A stretch of DNA of 9,094 bases. It comes from CAZBYL01 sp964496275 (lineage in GTDB: Bacteria > Synergistota > Synergistia > Synergistales > Synergistaceae). Within the stretch, counting starts at the first letter, position 1; each line of letters starts with the position of its first letter. Below the pieces are notes generated by a model. That model saw only the letters and a program-made list of their open reading frames with translations. It had not been told where the DNA came from and ran no database searches. The stretch is taken from positions 1 through 9,094 of the forward strand of contig CAZBYL010000068.1 of assembly GCA_964496275.1 (NCBI GenBank). The letters run 5' to 3'. Below, piece by piece: positions 6,500 to 9,094 of the stretch. The translations under genes were made by a program, and so were the position numbers.

Positions 6500-7993
6500 C
6501 TATTTTTGATAATTCCATAACACAAAAGGCGCCAGCTCCTTACGGCTGCTGACAGACAACTTGCCGTAAATATCATGCAGTACATTCTTCAAACGCCCCA
6601 CACTGATAAAATTCAGCCTCGCTATCTCAGAATAAGGCACACCCTCCGCCGCCATCTGGGCAATCAAATACTCCCTCTTACTCAAAATAACGGTAACATT
6701 ATCCCTGGTAAAAAGATTATGAAAAAACGCCCAATTCTTCCACGTATCCCTATTCAAACGCAAAACAGGGGCAAGACTCTCCGGAAAATACCGCTCAAGA
6801 CACGTCTCCATAAGCTTCCCCAAAGGATAAAGATTCTCCGTAAAAGGGGTGATAACTCCAAGAGGCAAAGCGCGCGACATAGCGGTAAGCAAAGCCTCCT
6901 CCGCCGCCTCATGCTCGCCCGTCCGCAAATGGCCCAAAGCGCACAAAATATAAAGATAAACATCCAGAGAAGAAAAACCGCTCTCCGTCTCGCGCATCGC
7001 AAGCAAAGTCCGAGCGGAAGCAAGCATCAGCGCAAACTCCCCACGGCTCTGCAAAAACTTCACATACAAATAAAGGGCAAAAGACCGCGCAGAAAAAGGC
7101 AAAAAATCAAACCTGCACCTCCGAAGCCACTCCGGAGCCATCTGCGGAGCCCACATACCCGTATAAGCAGCAGACAAAGAGAGCTCCGCCAACATACGGC
7201 AAGGCTCGGACGAAACCCGCGCCCGCTCCTGCAAAAAATCATTCAAACGCAAATAAAAAGAATAATCGCCAAGAGAAATCGCCGCCAAAACAGAAAGAGT
7301 GGCAGCACAAAGCTTATTACGCGCACCGTCAGGAAAAGCGGCAAAACAACCCCGCGCCGCCGCAAAATCGCCCCTCAAATAAGCAAACTCAAACTCATAC
7401 TGCCGCCGAACATCGGCATCACCCAAAGCGTCAAGACAAAGCCGCCCCCTCTCGGCAGGCACATACAGAGCCATACTCGCCAAATTATAAGGCAAAAAAG
7501 AAAGCGAATCCGCAGCGCCGGAATCGGAATCAGAAACAGCAGCCGAACCAAGCGCCCGCACCGACGCACCCGAACCGGAATCTAAGCCCGAACCCGAAGC
7601 TGAACCCGAACCCGAAGCTGAACCCGAACCCGAAGCTGAACCCGAAGCTGAACCGGAAATCGAAATCGAACCTGAACCGGAATCCGAAACAGCAGCCGAA
7701 CCATGCGGCCGCACCGAAGAGCCCGAACCGGAAATCGAACCCGAACCCAAGCCCGAGACAGAATCGAAACCCGCAGGCGAACCCGAACCCGAACCCGAAC
7801 CCGAACCCGAAACAGACGCCGCACTAAAATCGCAAACGCTCCTCCGCCTCAAATCCGCAGGCCGCGCTGCATCGGAAGGCAGCAAACAGGCACGCCCCAC
7901 CCGAACCAGCCCCTCAACACGCCCCTGAGCCGCAAGCCTCTGCACCTGCCGCAAAGAGACCCCCCACTTCTCTGCGGCCTCACGAGCCGACAT
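6500..7993 (-). CDS. Transcription regulator: excisionase/MerR-like HTH, Gly-Ser linker, TPR-like helices, LuxR-type HTH
   Basis: A 497-residue protein with a putative DNA-binding domain at each end. Residues 1-50 (SAREAAEKWGVSLRQVQRLA, then VGRACLLPSDAARPADLRRR) form an excisionase/MerR-like winged HTH. Residues 60-160 are almost all Gly, Ser and Ala: a flexible linker of repeat origin. Residues about 165-425 are helical and resemble TPR or MalT-type sensor helices. Residues 434-492 (LSKREYLIAQMAAEG, YSEIARLNFISVGRLKNVL, YGKLSVSSRKEL) are a GerE/LuxR HTH. There is no receiver domain, signal peptide or membrane segment. I chose the ATG at 7993 because GAGGGG (8003-8008) lies 9 nt before it and the promoter at 8070-8098 lies upstream of it; the open frame extends to 8116 but that would start inside or before the promoter. 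The gene directly precedes the SDR operon on the same strand and is the likeliest controller of it (inference from position). Confidence 0.85.
   Translation of the reverse strand: MSAREAAEKWGVSLRQVQRLAAQGRVEGLVRVGRACLLPSDAARPADLRRRSVCDFSAASVSGSGSGSGSGSPAGFDSVSGLGSGSISGSGSSVRPHGSAAVSDSGSGSISISGSASGSASGSGSASGSGSASGSGLDSGSGASVRALGSAAVSDSDSGAADSLSFLPYNLASMALYVPAERGRLCLDALGDADVRRQYEFEFAYLRGDFAAARGCFAAFPDGARNKLCAATLSVLAAISLGDYSFYLRLNDFLQERARVSSEPCRMLAELSLSAAYTGMWAPQMAPEWLRRCRFDFLPFSARSFALYLYVKFLQSRGEFALMLASARTLLAMRETESGFSSLDVYLYILCALGHLRTGEHEAAEEALLTAMSRALPLGVITPFTENLYPLGKLMETCLERYFPESLAPVLRLNRDTWKNWAFFHNLFTRDNVTVILSKREYLIAQMAAEGVPYSEIARLNFISVGRLKNVLHDIYGKLSVSSRKELAPFVLWNYQK
7514..7816. repeat. Coding repeat tract for the Gly-Ser linker
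   Basis: The linker of the regulator is built of short tandem repeats. There are five perfect copies of GAACCC (plus strand) at 7779-7808. An 18-bp unit, GAACCCGAACCCGAAGCT, occurs at 7602-7619 and 7620-7637, with a partial copy just before and a 12-bp remnant at 7638-7649. A larger duplication is also visible: 7526-7550 and 7679-7703 match at 24 of 25 positions, exactly 153 bp (51 codons) apart, giving GSAAVSDS twice in the protein. Most units are multiples of three, so copy-number change would alter linker length without breaking the frame. Confidence 0.85.
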
Positions 7994-8037
7994 ATAAACA
8001 CACCCCTCAGAACCCAACCCAACACCCCCGATACACA

Positions 8038-8053
8038 TGTCGCATAAGCGACA
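8038..8053. promoter_or_regulatory. Perfect inverted repeat TGTCGC-ATAA-GCGACA, possible autoregulatory operator
   Basis: A perfect 6-bp dyad with a 4-bp centre lies about 10-25 nt downstream of the expected transcription start of the regulator gene and 45 bp before its ATG. As DNA it suits a dimeric regulator acting as a roadblock; as RNA it would form a short hairpin with a UUAU loop. A role in autoregulation is a guess. Confidence 0.45.
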
Positions 8054-8069
8054 CATACTCCGCACCGCA

Positions 8070-8098
8070 AGTATACTTTCGACAAGAAAAGCTGTCAA
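8070..8098 (-). promoter_or_regulatory. Promoter of the regulator gene
   Basis: Minus strand: -35 TTGACA (8098-8093), a perfect consensus, 17-bp spacer, -10 TATACT (8075-8070). The predicted start near 8063 leaves a leader of about 70 nt to the ATG at 7993. Such a strong core promoter would usually need repression, which fits the dyad just downstream. Confidence 0.8.
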
Positions 8099-8173
8099 AA
8101 CCACCCGCAGAGGCAAGGGCGTTGGCAGGGGCAGGGGTGTAGTGCTAATATAATCCCGGACACGAAGGGGGCG

Positions 8174-8203
8174 TTGACTGTACTATAGATGTAAACATAT
8201 AGT
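8174..8203 (+). promoter_or_regulatory. IS promoter lying within a perfect 13-bp inverted repeat
   Basis: -35 TTGACT (8174-8179), 18-bp spacer, -10 TATAGT (8198-8203). The boxes fall one in each arm of the dyad TGACTGTACTATA (8175-8187) and TATAGTACAGTCA (8198-8210), separated by 10 bp. The promoter drives orfA. The left end of the insertion sequence probably lies at or near 8175, since IS3-family ends start with TG and carry the promoter, but no matching right end is visible. Confidence 0.6.
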
Positions 8204-8258
8204 ACAGTCATTTACAAAACTGAGATTGCCCTCAACCAATTGAACAGGAGGTTTGCCA

Positions 8259-8621
8259 ATGTCATATACGAAAGAAGAAAGACGAGAGATTGGACGTCGT
8301 ATTTATCACGGCGAAATATCCAAATCTCAAGCAATGGAAGAATATAACATCAGCTACTATACGGCGCGTGATTACATGCACATATACAGGGACTTAGAGC
8401 ATTTGCCGCCCAAGCCGCCGCGGCAGGCGATATGTGCATATCAGCCCGCGTCTGCCTCTGTCAGTACCAATAAAGAATATCAAGATATGTCAAAAGAAGA
8501 GCTCATAAGAGCTTTAGCCGAGGCTAAGATAAATATTGCACGACTAAAAAAAGGATACACGGTGAGAGGAGCTGGTGCGGAAAAGGAATATATTCTGCTA
8601 GACAGTGCGAATACCAAATAA
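8259..8621 (+). CDS. IS3-family transposase OrfA
   Basis: The 120-residue product has the typical form of the small first protein of IS3-family elements. An N-terminal HTH (about residues 2-45, YTKEERREIGRRIYHGE, then YNISYYTARDYM) recognises the element ends. A middle section leads to a short helix (MSKEELIRALAEAKINIARLKKGY), and the C-terminal GAEKEYILLDSANTK resembles the conserved end of related OrfA proteins. I chose the ATG at 8259 because AGGAGG (8246-8251) lies 7 nt before it; a TTG two codons upstream overlaps that spacing. The gene appears intact although its partner orfB is not. Confidence 0.88.
   Translation: MSYTKEERREIGRRIYHGEISKSQAMEEYNISYYTARDYMHIYRDLEHLPPKPPRQAICAYQPASASVSTNKEYQDMSKEELIRALAEAKINIARLKKGYTVRGAGAEKEYILLDSANTK
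8546..8553 (+). promoter_or_regulatory. Programmed -1 frameshift slippery run A7G in orfA
   Basis: Read in the orfA frame as CTA AAA AAA GGA, the seven A's allow simultaneous -1 slippage. The -1 frame is open from this point without a stop into the orfB start region (IIAELSEEFPVKLL). IS3-family elements make the OrfAB transposase by this mechanism, so the site fits the family even though orfB is now dead. Confidence 0.6.
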
Positions 8622-8930
8622 TAGCGGAACTGTCAGAAGAATTTCCGGTCAAACTGCTTTGCATGATAATGGGCATTCCAAGAAGCAGTTTCTACAATTG
8701 GAAAACGGGACTCTAATACTGCACTCAGATTAAGGTTCAGCGTATTCATCAAAGAATTTTAATGAACTCTTATCGAGCTCCGGGCAGGTACATCAAAGGA
8801 CATATCGTACAGATCATCGTTCAAATCTAAACGCATCCTTTTGAGATAATGGCTCGTAAAACATCGGCTTGCTCAATAAGGCAGCGAACATTATTTTGGC
8901 AAATTCAAGAGCACATCAAGCTGTAAAAAA
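8553..8930 (+). pseudogene. IS3-family transposase orfB remnant (DDE integrase), internally deleted
   Basis: Three fragments survive. The N-terminal piece IIAELSEEFPVKLL and GIPRSSFYNW ends at a TAA (8714-8716). Immediately after, in another frame, comes ILHSD-stop-GSAYSSKNFNELL (8716-8778). This matches the second-Asp block of the DDE domain (HSDQGS in relatives), with a stop where Gln is usual, consistent with CAA to TAA. A further piece near 8886-8915 (EHYFGKFKS) resembles the block around the catalytic Glu. The several hundred bases between the first two, including the first catalytic Asp, are missing. Fragment identities rest on remembered family motifs; the first two are clear, the third is weaker. 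Confidence 0.75.
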
Positions 8931-8944
8931 TAGAATTTTTACAG
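8921..8944. repeat. 9-bp perfect inverted repeat (CTGTAAAAA / TTTTTACAG)
   Basis: CTGTAAAAA (8921-8929) and TTTTTACAG (8936-8944) form a perfect stem with a 6-nt loop at the end of the decayed insertion sequence. It is AT-rich and lacks a separate U tract, so it is a weak candidate terminator for either strand. Confidence 0.45.
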
Positions 8945-9018
8945 AAATGTAACAGACTATGAGTGGACTTGTAACATAAAATCTGCTACACTAGTTCGTG
9001 TGTCCTTATAAAAAAGGG

Positions 9019-9047
9019 TTGACGAAAACGCCTTGCGGGGATATACT
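9019..9047 (+). promoter_or_regulatory. Near-consensus sigma-70 promoter at the window edge
   Basis: -35 TTGACG (9019-9024), 17-bp spacer, -10 TATACT (9042-9047), with the AT-rich TTATAAAAAA just upstream as a possible UP element. Downstream sequence is very GC-rich and contains a stem (TTGCTGCG at 9052-9059 with CGCAGCGA at 9084-9091). A strong promoter followed by a GC-rich structured leader without a start codon suggests a stable RNA operon (rRNA or tRNA) beyond the window. That is inference. Confidence 0.6.
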
Positions 9048-9094
9048 ACCTCTTGCTGCGTTACGGGGCGCGTCGGAAACGGCGCAGCGACGAA

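Larger units (their letters stand above)
8175..8944 (+). mobile_element. Decayed IS3-family insertion sequence
   Basis: An IS3-type element with intact orfA (8259-8621) and a broken orfB (8553 to about 8930). A full element would be about 1.2-1.5 kb; this one has lost most of orfB, including the region with the first catalytic Asp. The left boundary is set by the dyad at 8175-8210. The right boundary is uncertain, because no terminal repeat matching the left end can be seen, and I stop at the hairpin at 8921-8944. It should not be able to move by itself, but OrfA could still be made. Confidence 0.75.

Noticed and set aside
6575..7585. Long plus-strand open frame opposite the regulator gene (336 codons)
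   Set aside because: Highly basic, low-complexity translation with no motifs, while the minus strand gives clear HTH and helical domains.
7514..7816. CRISPR-like array in the repeat tract
   Set aside because: Units are 6 and 18 bp in direct tandem without spacers and are in frame within a gene.
7582..7824. Minus-strand frame coding for Arg-Val repeats
   Set aside because: An out-of-frame reading of the same hexamer repeats that code for Gly-Ser in the regulator.
7994..8116. Upstream extension of the regulator to an ATG at 8116
   Set aside because: It would begin upstream of the best promoter (8070-8098) and lacks a ribosome binding site; the ATG at 7993 has GAGGGG at correct spacing and starts right at the HTH.
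8117..8174. Plus-strand promoter with TATAAT near 8148
   Set aside because: The -10-like sequence has no -35 at acceptable spacing (nearest TTGGCA is 21 bp away), and a better promoter for orfA lies at 8174-8203.

Overview
The window reads as a chromosomal segment from an anaerobic, probably gut-associated bacterium of medium GC, such as a Bacillota (Clostridia-type) or Synergistota member. This placement is inference. It rests on strong purine-rich ribosome binding sites, near-consensus sigma-70 promoters, an IS3-type orfA, an excisionase-like helix-turn-helix (HTH) fused to a LuxR-type HTH, a multi-PAS GGDEF protein, and an interspersed hairpin repeat with a GACGGATGAGG core. Nothing in the window fixes the species.

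Layout: 1-519 has no credible gene and is built of inverted repeats and small hairpins. 520-3404 (minus) is one large PAS-array diguanylate cyclase gene. It is split into two reading frames by a one-base change in a seven-T run (A's at 1792-1798 on the plus strand), and it has its own promoter at 3489-3517. 3592-6374 (minus) is a tight three-gene operon: a short-chain dehydrogenase/reductase, an acetoacetate-decarboxylase-like protein, and an eight-helix membrane protein made of two tandem four-helix halves. Each downstream ribosome binding site overlaps the preceding stop codon. 6500-7993 (minus) is an unusual regulator lying just upstream of the operon: N-terminal excisionase/MerR-like HTH, a Gly-Ser linker of about 100 residues made of DNA repeats, a helical TPR-like middle, and a C-terminal LuxR-type HTH. 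8175-8944 (plus) is a decayed IS3-family element with intact orfA and a deleted, frameshifted orfB. The right edge (9019-9047) is a near-consensus promoter whose gene lies outside the window.

Working model (inference): the two-headed regulator responds to an unknown signal and controls the SDR/decarboxylase-like/membrane-protein operon next to it. The two enzymes could act in sequence on a beta-hydroxy or beta-keto acid, with the membrane protein handling substrate or product, but no substrate can be read from the sequence. The adjacent c-di-GMP enzyme has its own promoter and is probably a separate unit. I could not identify this four-gene set as a named system.
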